This document shows positions 12,244 to 18,901 of a stretch of 42,294 nucleotides of DNA, one piece after another (the stretch's first letter is position 1; each line of letters starts with the position of its first letter). The position numbers and the translations under genes were made by a program. The notes beneath the pieces are model-generated. The model was not told where the DNA came from, ran no database searches, and was given only the letters and a program-made list of their open reading frames with translations. This DNA comes from a virus, in IMG/VR virus record IMGVR_UViG_3300037114_000021, positions 1-42,294 of that record; one strand, given 5' to 3'.

Positions 12244-13265
12244 GCCTCCGCGAGCCATATCACGTGCTGACTGGTGACCCGCCCCTTCTCGGGGTCCACG
12301 AAGTGGAGTCTTTGGGAGGGGACGGCGGAGGACGCCATGCTCACGGAGGCGTAGGCGTTGCCGGTCTCGGTCGAGCCGGTCATGAACAGCCGGCCACCGT
12401 TGCCGGGGAGAGACCATTCCTGGTTTTGGTGGAAGTGGTAGACGTACCCGTCCAGGAAGTCCCAGGGGTAGGCCCCGCTCTGCTGACGGACCAGCCAATT
12501 GACCAAAGTGGTGGGCGCGGCATACCCGGATCTACCGATTTCGTCACCGTGGAACACGAGGGCTCGGTAGTTGCCGATCTCCAGCCTCTTAATATCATCC
12601 GGGGTGTCAGTCCATGTCAGCCGGTCTTCACCGGCCAGGATCTCGCGGGCCAAGTGGAAGGCCATCCGGTCCAGATTGTCGCTCTGAGGGACGGCGTCAC
12701 GCTTCGATCCGATCCGCCCGTGGTTGCCGTGCTCGCCTATGACTGTAACCTTTTCGTAGATCGAGAGAGCCCTCCGCACCACGTCCACCATCAGGCGGGA
12801 GACATCGGTCCACTGGCCGAAGATCGTTTGGTCGATCTCGAACGGCTGTGTGGGGAACTGGAAGGAGACGCCTTCCAGCATGTCGCCGCCGAAAATGATC
12901 GTGGCGTCCCTGACCGGGTGATCGGCCCGCTGGATCTCGGTGATCCGCTGGGCCTTGTCACAGAAGTACATGACCCGCTTTCGGGCGATCTCCGATCCGT
13001 ACGTAGAGTTGTACTTGCCGTACTGCCAGTCGCCCAGACTCCACAGAGCGGCCTCGGGCTTGCGCCTGCGGTCGGCCTTCGGAGTGGCTATCGGGGGAAG
13101 CTTGCCGAGCGACAGGAAGGCGTCGAACGCCCCTTGATGGGCAGCGTCGACCAGCCGTTGGCTTCGATCCTTCGCGTCCCGGAGCTGTCTCTGTAGCGTC
13201 TCAATTGATTTCTGGAGCCGCAACTCTGTGTCCGCGTCCTCAAACTCCGAGAGGTCAACGTCCAC
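12240..13265 (-). CDS. Calcineurin-like metallophosphoesterase
   Basis: About 341 residues. Metal-binding motifs appear in order: GDWQ (78-81), GGDM (126-129), GNHG (180-183) and HGDE (239-242), as in phage SbcD/Mre11-like or cyclic-nucleotide phosphoesterases. A coiled-coil N-terminus of about 60 residues precedes the catalytic domain. I chose GTG 13265, which overlaps the preceding gene by 11 nt; a GTG at 13280 is possible. No signal peptide, so cytoplasmic. The N-terminal DVDLSEFE motif is shared with the next-upstream protein. Confidence 0.8.
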   Translation of the reverse strand: MDVDLSEFEDADTELRLQKSIETLQRQLRDAKDRSQRLVDAAHQGAFDAFLSLGKLPPIATPKADRRRKPEAALWSLGDWQYGKYNSTYGSEIARKRVMYFCDKAQRITEIQRADHPVRDATIIFGGDMLEGVSFQFPTQPFEIDQTIFGQWTDVSRLMVDVVRRALSIYEKVTVIGEHGNHGRIGSKRDAVPQSDNLDRMAFHLAREILAGEDRLTWTDTPDDIKRLEIGNYRALVFHGDEIGRSGYAAPTTLVNWLVRQQSGAYPWDFLDGYVYHFHQNQEWSLPGNGGRLFMTGSTETGNAYASVSMASSAVPSQRLHFVDPEKGRVTSQHVIWLAEA

Positions 13266-13494
13266 AGCAGCACAGCCCACGCCGATGACGCGACACGGTG
13301 CTTTCCCCGACATGGTGGCCCCACGCCCGGAGCACTTTGGAGATCGCCGACGATGGAAGCGTACTGGCCAGAGCAGCTGTCAATTTGGCCTGCTGCTCCG
13401 GGTCGAGTCCCAGCCGACTCATGGTGCATCTCGGGCCAGAGCCACCCCTCTGCGCCTCAAATTCGCTTAGGTCGATGTCGTCAGATCCCTCCAC
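13255..13494 (-). CDS. Small HTH-like protein with C-terminal Cys cluster
   Basis: 79 residues from GTG 13494 behind an AAGGGGGT site. It starts with DDIDLSEFE, then a helical part whose SAISKVLRAWG...ESTVSRHRRG reads as a helix-turn-helix, and ends GLCCCGR. With Cys23 this could form a metal site. It precedes and overlaps the phosphoesterase gene; the pair may act together. Family not named. Confidence 0.6.
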   Translation of the reverse strand: MEGSDDIDLSEFEAQRGGSGPRCTMSRLGLDPEQQAKLTAALASTLPSSAISKVLRAWGHHVGESTVSRHRRGLCCCGR

Positions 13495-13521
13495 TGTTAC
13501 CCCCTTGAGTTTGGAGAAGGA

Positions 13522-14229
13522 CTAGAGAGAATCTAGGTCCGTGTTGAGACTCGCCAGGTCGATGTGGAGTTCGTCTTGACCGCGTTCGACCATTTGACTC
13601 GGGATGATGGCCCACGCTTCCTCGAGGAAATGGGCCAGGAAGGGGTAGCTGACAGTAGCGATCCCTCCCCATGTGGCACACTCCAAGCCAGCCGAGTTGA
13701 ATCCCAGGGCGACGATGCAATGTCCCCCTTCGATGGGAGAGCCCGGGACATAGGTCCAGGGCTGGCCGTCTTGGAACTGCTGTTGGGCGCTTTGCGGGCA
13801 CTGGATGCCGAGATAGCACCCGCCGAAGAACGCCACCGCCTGGTGGAGCTCCACGATGCTATGGGGTCTGACTGGGGCGTATGCCTCGATCTTGTGACCG
13901 AACAGCCCCTTAGCCCGCCACAGCTGGAGCACGTCGGCCTCGTTGCAGCCGGTATCCTGCCCGCCAGTCTGGGCGAAGTAGGCCGTCTCGATCTCGTCTT
14001 GGTTCGGCTGCGGGTCCGTCTCGGACTCTTCCGCGTTCCACGCCCGGATCAGGTGATCCACACCCGCGTAGGTGCAGTCTCCCAGGGAGTCGTTACCGTC
14101 CATCGGGTAGGGAGTGTTTGGGACAGCCACAGAGGCCGGAGGGGGTGGCAGTTTACCCTTCGCGTAGACCGAGAGTTCTGAGAGACCAAATGGCCGTCGT
14201 GCTGGCAGCCGACCGAGCTTGAGATCCAT
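13522..14229 (-). CDS. Papain-like cysteine-peptidase-fold protein
   Basis: 235 residues from ATG 14229 (TGATG overlap). DSLGDCTYAG puts Cys52 at the head of a helix. GGHCIVALGF puts His170 at the start of a strand, and ATWGG (186-190) sits where papains have N-S-W-G. This order matches papain-like C1 folds, with the usual Asn replaced. No signal peptide or transmembrane segment. It may be a virion or lysis-linked peptidase, as it lies just after the holin candidate. Fold assignment is moderate; activity is uncertain. Confidence 0.55.
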   Translation of the reverse strand: MDLKLGRLPARRPFGLSELSVYAKGKLPPPPASVAVPNTPYPMDGNDSLGDCTYAGVDHLIRAWNAEESETDPQPNQDEIETAYFAQTGGQDTGCNEADVLQLWRAKGLFGHKIEAYAPVRPHSIVELHQAVAFFGGCYLGIQCPQSAQQQFQDGQPWTYVPGSPIEGGHCIVALGFNSAGLECATWGGIATVSYPFLAHFLEEAWAIIPSQMVERGQDELHIDLASLNTDLDSL

Positions 14230-14489
14230 CAGCTAGTCCCCGAGCCTTCGAAGGTCCCGCCAGACGTAAGGCTCCAAGTCGTAGTGGGATAGGGGTAAGT
14301 CGTTGGGTACCAGTAGCCGTGATCCGCATGGGGCCGCTGGCAGGGTGCTATCGGGACGATCACCGGGTAGGCTTGGGTTCCGGCCAGTTTGACCAGAGCG
14401 CCCACCAGTCCGTCGATGCGCCGCTCAAGCTCCGCGATCATCTCGTCCCTAGGGTCCGGGGTTTCGGTCGCTACGGCTGTCTTAGCCAC
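14229..14489 (-). CDS. Small protein with Tyr/Thr/Pro-rich C-terminus
   Basis: 86 residues from GTG 14489, overlapping the holin-candidate stop by 8 nt. An acidic helix (EMIAELERRIDGLVGALVKLAG) is followed by a Pro/Tyr/Thr-rich tail (YPTTYPYPTTTW). No family recognised. The tail looks like a structural or surface low-complexity segment. Confidence 0.55.
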   Translation of the reverse strand: MAKTAVATETPDPRDEMIAELERRIDGLVGALVKLAGTQAYPVIVPIAPCQRPHADHGYWYPTTYPYPTTTWSLTSGGTFEGSGTS

Positions 14490-14709
14490 GGTGCAGGGAA
14501 GCTGCGCCCGCAGCGAACGCCTTCTGATACGCACTGATGACCACGATGACGAAGGCTGCCGCGGCTAGGACGAAGCCAACTACCGAGTCGACCTCGGCAC
14601 TGCCCAAGGGCTTGGTGAAAGCGATGATCACCCCGCCCAGGCCACCGAGAGTCGAGAGTACGATCTTGACATCGGCAAGATCCGCCAGGATCGCAGATAG
14701 CTTAGGCAC
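14482..14709 (-). CDS. Holin candidate
   Basis: 75 residues from GTG 14709, with GGAGGG 5 nt upstream. Two hydrophobic segments (about 17-31 and 42-62) are separated by a short polar loop, with a charged C-terminus. Size, topology and position right after the peptidoglycan hydrolase genes fit a two-helix holin that would let the lysins reach the wall. Holins lack sequence signatures, so this rests on context. Confidence 0.6.
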   Translation of the reverse strand: MPKLSAILADLADVKIVLSTLGGLGGVIIAFTKPLGSAEVDSVVGFVLAAAAFVIVVISAYQKAFAAGAASLHRG

Positions 14710-15166
14710 TTGGGCCCTCCTGAATTAGAGCGACTGACCACGAAAGGTCAGCCGGCGAGGCAAACGGTCGGCGGGTCAGCGTGACGCCCGCTTGGGCGAA
14801 CGCCCAGCAGACGAGGCCGGAGCAGTCAACAGGCTGAAGGCGGGTGCGGCGCAGCAACTCGGCACCGACCAGCGGACGGTTCCAGTCGTGGGCGACGTCG
14901 TTCCAGCCGTATGGTTCGCCCAACCGCGTGAGCGCCCAAGCGACCGCAGTGAGAGCTTGCTCGGGCGAACAATCGACGGCGAACCAGTCCGCGTCTGGGT
15001 AGGTGTCCGCCGGAACGAGCCTGATCCCCTTGAACTCCTTGGCCTCCACCAGCTCGCCCGTCGGGGTCAGCATGGCGACGTGGGAATAAGGGCTGGAAGT
15101 GGCCCACTCGATCAGTTTTTCGACCGGACCCTTCCCGCGAACGAGCCGCAGGTCTCCGGGCTTCAG
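14702..15166 (-). CDS. Permuted NlpC/P60-type endopeptidase, apparent CTG start
   Basis: About 154 residues. The frame begins LKPGDLRLVRG, then WATSSPYSHVAML with His29, and later PVDCSGLVCWAFAQAG with Cys115. His-before-Cys order and the LKPGD...SHVAM start are typical of circularly permuted papain-fold (YiiX/YaeF-like) hydrolases. No ATG, GTG or TTG precedes this conserved part; the first ATG (15073) would remove His29. CTG 15166 overlaps the lysozyme stop as CTGA, like the ATGA/GTGA junctions elsewhere. The likely role is cutting peptidoglycan peptide bonds at lysis. The frame could instead be reached by a -1 shift from the lysozyme gene. Confidence 0.65.
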   Translation of the reverse strand: MKPGDLRLVRGKGPVEKLIEWATSSPYSHVAMLTPTGELVEAKEFKGIRLVPADTYPDADWFAVDCSPEQALTAVAWALTRLGEPYGWNDVAHDWNRPLVGAELLRRTRLQPVDCSGLVCWAFAQAGVTLTRRPFASPADLSWSVALIQEGPSA

Positions 15167-15975
15167 GGGAACGGTAGTCCGAGCTGGGCCGCTGTTGCGG
15201 CGTTTGCTGGGGTGCCGAAGGCCATCGGATCGGCGACGGGTGCGGTCGCCGCGTTCCAGACATGAGGTGGCTTGCTACCAGCGACAGCCCCGACGGCCAG
15301 CGCATCGGCCTGCTGCGCCGCGCTCTCAAGCCATCGGAAGGTGGTTAGCCCATCACCGGCGAATGAGGCGACCGCGCCGTGGACGTTCTTGGCATAGAAG
15401 ACGACTAGCATTTTCCCCTCCTTTGGTGTTGGTGCGGGGGGATCTGTCCCCAAGATCGCTGAGTTGAAGTAGTCCACGTCCACGCTGCCCGAGAATCCAG
15501 CCAAACTGGAGCCGAGCGAGATCTGGGTCGCGAAGTCCGGCGCGACGAGCCCCTTGGCTCCGGGTCGAGACGTCCACTGGCGCCCCAACGGCCCGGTAAC
15601 CTCAAGGTAGTAGCCGTCGCTGTAACGAAGGGCCAACGGGCCGGCCAGCTTGAGGAACTCCAGCATCCACGGCTTGTTGATCTCGGACTCGTCATCCACC
15701 ATCGGCGGAAGGTTCGTGTTGGCCGTGTCGGCCCAAGCCTTGAAATAGGCCCACTGCGTAGCTGCAGAGCTTGACGCGGGCTCCGAGAAGTGGTAGGCAC
15801 CGACGGCAATCCCTGCCCGTCTGGCTCCTTCCACCTGGCTGACGTACACCGGACTCCGGTAAGTGACTCCCTGAGTCGCTTTCACATAGGCCACGCGGAC
15901 CCCGGCTTTGTAGGCTTCGGCCCAGTCGATGGGGCCGTTGTTGGAGCTGACATCAACACCGAGAACTTGGGTCAT
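15163..15975 (-). CDS. GH25 lysozyme (endolysin)
   Basis: 270 residues. Residues 4-190 match GH25 muramidases: GVDVSSNNGPIDW with Asp8, VKATQG, GAYHFSEP, the acidic VDDE cluster (Asp94/Glu96 as the D-x-E pair) and VDYFNSAI. The C-terminal ~80 residues after a Pro linker are unrecognised and may bind cell wall. There is no signal peptide, so release needs a holin. ATG 15975 has GGAGGGGGCG upstream, inside the end of the preceding zinc gene. The stop forms a CTGA with the endopeptidase frame. Confidence 0.9.
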   Translation of the reverse strand: MTQVLGVDVSSNNGPIDWAEAYKAGVRVAYVKATQGVTYRSPVYVSQVEGARRAGIAVGAYHFSEPASSSAATQWAYFKAWADTANTNLPPMVDDESEINKPWMLEFLKLAGPLALRYSDGYYLEVTGPLGRQWTSRPGAKGLVAPDFATQISLGSSLAGFSGSVDVDYFNSAILGTDPPAPTPKEGKMLVVFYAKNVHGAVASFAGDGLTTFRWLESAAQQADALAVGAVAGSKPPHVWNAATAPVADPMAFGTPANAATAAQLGLPFP

Positions 15976-16111
15976 CGCCCCCTCCGAGCATGTCGTGCTG
16001 TTCCTCGACGCGGTCCTTGGCGTCGCGTACCTTGCCCGTCCGCCTCTTGAGGCAGCGGTCGCAGAACCGCCATTCGCCCCGGGTCTTACCGCCGCAGTCA
16101 GGACACGGCAC
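15953..16111 (-). CDS. Small two-knuckle zinc-ribbon protein
   Basis: 52 residues from GTG 16111, 3 nt after the upstream stop. Cys3-x2-Cys6 and Cys17-x2-Cys20 form a clear zinc ribbon, followed by a charged helix. AGGAGGT lies about 13 nt upstream. Its 3' end overlaps the lysozyme start by 23 nt and carries the lysozyme Shine-Dalgarno, so translation of the two is linked. Function unknown. Confidence 0.6.
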   Translation of the reverse strand: MPCPDCGGKTRGEWRFCDRCLKRRTGKVRDAKDRVEEQHDMLGGGDDPSSRC

Positions 16112-16114
16112 GGC

Positions 16115-16321
16115 TCACGCTGCGACCTCCTGAGCGGCCATGTAGGCGTTGTAAGCGGTCAGTCTCTCCACGTATCGCCCGTGGTGCTGCTCGGCCAGTT
16201 CCCGCATCTCAAGGTTCGTCCGCTTGGTCAGATTCTCGGCCCAGTAGATCAGCTCCATCGCCTCGATGAAGGCAATCTCAGCCTCTCGGAACCATGCCAA
16301 CCATGCCTCGCGGGGAGTCAT
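16115..16321 (-). CDS. Small helical protein
   Basis: 68 residues from ATG 16321, in TGATG overlap with the upstream gene. It is almost wholly helical (AWLAWFREAEIAFIEAMELI) with many Glu, Trp and aromatic residues. No family recognised. It lies between small membrane-protein genes and the lysozyme. Confidence 0.55.
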   Translation of the reverse strand: MTPREAWLAWFREAEIAFIEAMELIYWAENLTKRTNLEMRELAEQHHGRYVERLTAYNAYMAAQEVAA

Positions 16322-16431
16322 CAGATCACGTGGACCACGAGTAGGACGATCAGCACAACGCCGACGACCGCCAGAATCCAAACGAGCTGGGACTGGCCGC
16401 GCTGGAAACGAAAGCGCTTGATACGGTTCAT
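16321..16431 (-). CDS. 36-residue single-span membrane peptide
   Basis: ATG 16431 is in ATGA overlap. A basic N-terminus (MNRIKRFRFQRGQ) is followed by one hydrophobic helix (about 16-35). This arrangement suits a small lysis accessory such as a holin partner or antiholin. Topology is seen; the role is inferred from the lysis-region context. Confidence 0.5.
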   Translation of the reverse strand: MNRIKRFRFQRGQSQLVWILAVVGVVLIVLLVVHVI

Positions 16432-16634
16432 GGGTTCTCCTTGGTTACCGGCCCTTCGCCGGGACTTGGCTCCGGAGGGTGTTTCTCCGTGGTGCCAGCG
16501 TGCATCCACTCGAGTGCTTTGATCTCGCGGGTGTGCTTGCGGTGTGCGTGCCAGGCGATTAGCCGCTCCACGACGCCGCCCAGGAAGATCAGCGAGATCA
16601 CGAGGTCGTAGACGGTGAAACTGCCTTTAATCAC
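16428..16634 (-). CDS. Small membrane protein with cytoplasmic tail
   Basis: 68 residues from GTG 16634 (GTGA overlap with the phosphoesterase stop). One hydrophobic segment (about 8-28, YDLVISLIFLGGVVERLIAW) is followed by a basic His-rich stretch and a Pro/Glu-rich tail. It is another candidate for the lysis machinery. No signature. Confidence 0.55.
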   Translation of the reverse strand: MIKGSFTVYDLVISLIFLGGVVERLIAWHAHRKHTREIKALEWMHAGTTEKHPPEPSPGEGPVTKENP

Positions 16635-17719
16635 AGCGAGAACACGTCCGCGCCTTCGGTTGGAGTTCCCGAGAGCGGCACTTTGGTATAGCTCCCCGAC
16701 ACGGTTCCCCCTTTCACGGTGAACTGCACGAAGCCCCACTGGGCCGCGTCGGCGTAGTCGCAGGTCACTCCGTTGCCGAGGTCCATCCCCGGCTGGTAGT
16801 CCCCGGCGATCTCGTGCAGGTTGTGGTACCCCCCATCTCCGCTGACGATGTAAGAGATCGGCTTGCCGGACACCGTGCGGGTGAACCTTTGATAGTCGTG
16901 GATGTGTCCCGCCAGGACCGCCGTGGGCCAGCGGTTCGCTGCCTGGAAGCAGAGGTCGAGCGTGTTGCCCATCGCCAGTGAGCCGCCGTGGTAGGCGTCC
17001 ACTGAGTACGGGGGGTGGTGGAGTCCGATCAGGACTGGCAGCTCCGGCGCGGTGGCCTGGAGGGTCGAGATGAGCCATGCCTGCTGCGCCGAGTCCAGAT
17101 AGCCTCCGCTCTTGACGTTGGAGTAGAGCCCGATCAACAGGAAGTCTTGGAAGCGGACCGCCCAGTAGCAGTACGGCAGCGTCTGAGTGTCACGCCCGAA
17201 CTCCCCATCCGGGTCACCGGCAGGCAGTCTCGGTCCCTTGGGGTCGCACCAGTTCTGCATCCAACTTGCGATGCCCGCTCCCGCCACTCCATCGGTCGGG
17301 TCTCCGTCGTGGTTCCCCGGCACACTCAGGAACGGTCTCGGTACTCGGGCCCACGCCTGCCAGAACTGCGGCATGTACTCGTTCGGGTCGCCGTTGAAGT
17401 ACACCACGTCCCCGGCGATGAAGATGAAGGCGATGGTGGGGTCGGCTGCGATGGCGGCCTGCACCGCTGCCGCGACCGCCTTCTGCGGGTTCACGTCTTG
17501 GACCGGCCCGCAGTCCCCGAGCACGATGAAGCTGATGCCGTCGCCTTGGTCTTTGATGCCGACCGACTCCGGGGTCACGATCGCGGGGGTGCGCGGCTCA
17601 GGGAGCGGCTGGTTGCCAGCGGTGTCCCACTTCCCGACCCCCGGCGGGGCGGCGCGCTGCAACTGGTCAGCCGCCTTAACGGTCGAGGGGTGAGGCAGCC
17701 CAAATCGGCGTTCAGTCAT
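16631..17719 (-). CDS. Purple-acid-phosphatase-like metallophosphoesterase
   Basis: 362 residues from ATG 17719 (GAAGGGGAC upstream). Motifs appear in order: GDCG (68-71), GDVVY (103-107), GNHD (135-138), HHPP (234-237) and GHIHDYQR (271-278). The GDxxY and HxHxYxR forms are typical of purple acid phosphatases and related secreted phosphoesterases. No signal peptide is seen. Possible roles are virion-associated hydrolysis of phosphate-bearing wall polymers or nutrient scavenging; neither is proven. It sits between tail-tip membrane-protein genes and the lysis genes, and is distinct from the 12240 enzyme. Confidence 0.8.
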   Translation of the reverse strand: MTERRFGLPHPSTVKAADQLQRAAPPGVGKWDTAGNQPLPEPRTPAIVTPESVGIKDQGDGISFIVLGDCGPVQDVNPQKAVAAAVQAAIAADPTIAFIFIAGDVVYFNGDPNEYMPQFWQAWARVPRPFLSVPGNHDGDPTDGVAGAGIASWMQNWCDPKGPRLPAGDPDGEFGRDTQTLPYCYWAVRFQDFLLIGLYSNVKSGGYLDSAQQAWLISTLQATAPELPVLIGLHHPPYSVDAYHGGSLAMGNTLDLCFQAANRWPTAVLAGHIHDYQRFTRTVSGKPISYIVSGDGGYHNLHEIAGDYQPGMDLGNGVTCDYADAAQWGFVQFTVKGGTVSGSYTKVPLSGTPTEGADVFSL

Positions 17720-17729
17720 GCGGTCCCCT

Positions 17730-17798
17730 TCACAGAAACGGAATGCAGATCGAGCCAAGACACAGGCCCGGAGTCGGGGTTGGCACTCCCTCCGTCAC
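17730..17798 (-). CDS. Tentative 22-residue hydrophobic micro-protein
   Basis: GTG 17798 overlaps the stop of the 17795 gene as GTGA. It runs 22 codons to a TGA 10 nt before the phosphoesterase ATG. The peptide is Pro/Thr then hydrophobic with two Cys. The coupling is typical of this genome, but the product may only carry ribosomes across the gap. Confidence 0.3.
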   Translation of the reverse strand: MTEGVPTPTPGLCLGSICIPFL

Positions 17799-18403
17799 TT
17801 GTGGAAGACTGCGATCACCACAGACGCGACGATGGCGATGGCGACGATGAGGCTCATTCCCAAGCCGACCGCAGCGGTGATCCCGGCTCCACGTCCGGTC
17901 CGCTGCGCCAGCGTCTCTTTGATGTCGTTGATCTTGTCGTCAGTCGCCTTTTGGGAGGAGACCACCTGCGCACCAATGGCGTCGATCTGCTTGGTGGTTG
18001 AGGCTTCGCTCTTGGAGATCGCTTCGGAGCTGGATACGTTCTGCGCCGCTACGGCTTCCTTGGCGGCGGCAAAGGCAGCATCGACGGCAATCTTGTTGTC
18101 CCGGCTCTCGCGCTCGGCCCGGATATCACGCTCGGCAAATTGCTTGTCGACGCTCTTGAACTTCTCCTCGTGCAATTCCCGAAGGTGTGCAACCTGCCGG
18201 TCAACGTCGGTGGGCACGCGAGTAACCGTGTCATTGAGCACCTTCGTGGCGATGTCCATGCCGTCCAGCCGGGTCTCAAGGATCTGGCGCAGCGCCGCGA
18301 CCTCGTGGTGCAACTGCTCGGTCGTGAGCAGAGATGGATCGGGGCGAGGGATCCAGCTCTCCCGCTCACCGGCACTGGAGCGCTCGCCGTTAGCTTCACC
18401 CAT
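17795..18403 (-). CDS. Coiled-coil protein with C-terminal membrane anchor
   Basis: 202 residues from ATG 18403 (TGATG overlap). A long charged coiled coil (about 25-165) precedes a single hydrophobic C-terminal segment (AAVGLGMSLIVAIAIVASVV). The protein is probably tail-anchored with the coil in the cytoplasm. The next-upstream gene has the same design. Together they may form a membrane complex in lysis or in blocking superinfection; no motif decides this. Confidence 0.65.
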   Translation of the reverse strand: MGEANGERSSAGERESWIPRPDPSLLTTEQLHHEVAALRQILETRLDGMDIATKVLNDTVTRVPTDVDRQVAHLRELHEEKFKSVDKQFAERDIRAERESRDNKIAVDAAFAAAKEAVAAQNVSSSEAISKSEASTTKQIDAIGAQVVSSQKATDDKINDIKETLAQRTGRGAGITAAVGLGMSLIVAIAIVASVVIAVFHK

Positions 18404-18789
18404 CAGAACGGGTTGCCGATGATCTTGAAGCTGCCCACCACGGACAGAATGAACGCCCCGGTGAAGTAGATCCCGAGGTAGCGCGACTGGACGCCCTGCG
18501 CGTAGGCGCGACCCTCGTTCCGGTCGTCCCGGGCGGCGCGGCCCCTGTTTTGGTCTATGGCTGCTTGCAGGCCGTCGATCTTGGACGCCAAGGCATTCAT
18601 CCTAAAGTCCGCTTCCTGCCGGACAGTTTCAAACCGCTTCTCGGTAGCGATCTCCGCCTTGACGACGGCTTCCTTTTGGGCTGAAAGCGCAGCCACAACA
18701 GCCTTGTCGGCATCCTCGAACCGCCGGTCCATGTACGACTTGAGGGTGTATACGGTCCAGCCGTTCGGAGCGTGTGCTTCGTCAGCCAT
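18403..18789 (-). CDS. Coiled-coil protein with C-terminal membrane anchor
   Basis: 128 residues from ATG 18789. Residues 15-85 form a coiled coil (KRFETVRQEADFRMNALASK). A single hydrophobic helix lies near the C-terminus (YLGIYFTGAFILSVVGSFKI). It is a shorter version of the adjacent 202-residue protein. Function unknown. Confidence 0.65.
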   Translation of the reverse strand: MADEAHAPNGWTVYTLKSYMDRRFEDADKAVVAALSAQKEAVVKAEIATEKRFETVRQEADFRMNALASKIDGLQAAIDQNRGRAARDDRNEGRAYAQGVQSRYLGIYFTGAFILSVVGSFKIIGNPF

Positions 18790-18890
18790 CAGTCCCCTTC
18801 CTCGGAGTCAACGGTGATGTTCACGGAGGTGTTCTCGCTTGTCACGTAGGGCTCAGAGGTCGGGATGACGGTGTTCGTGGTGCGGTTCAT
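18789..18890 (-). CDS. Small Thr/Ser-rich protein
   Basis: 33 residues from ATG 18890, which has AAAGGAAC four nt upstream. An alternative ATG at 18905 overlaps the stop of the repeat protein as ATGA and adds five residues. The peptide is polar (TNTVIPTSEPYVTSENTS) and acidic at the end. No family. Confidence 0.5.
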   Translation of the reverse strand: MNRTTNTVIPTSEPYVTSENTSVNITVDSEEGD

Positions 18891-18901
18891 CTGAGTTCCT
18901 T

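Noticed and set aside
12264-13196. 310-codon plus-strand frame opposite the phosphoesterase
   Set aside because: Antisense shadow of a gene with intact metal-binding motifs.
15163-15172. Efficient programmed -1 frameshift joining GH25 and NlpC frames
   Set aside because: The A-site CCC can re-pair but the P-site TTC to GTT shift pairs poorly, so CTG initiation is preferred, though not proven.
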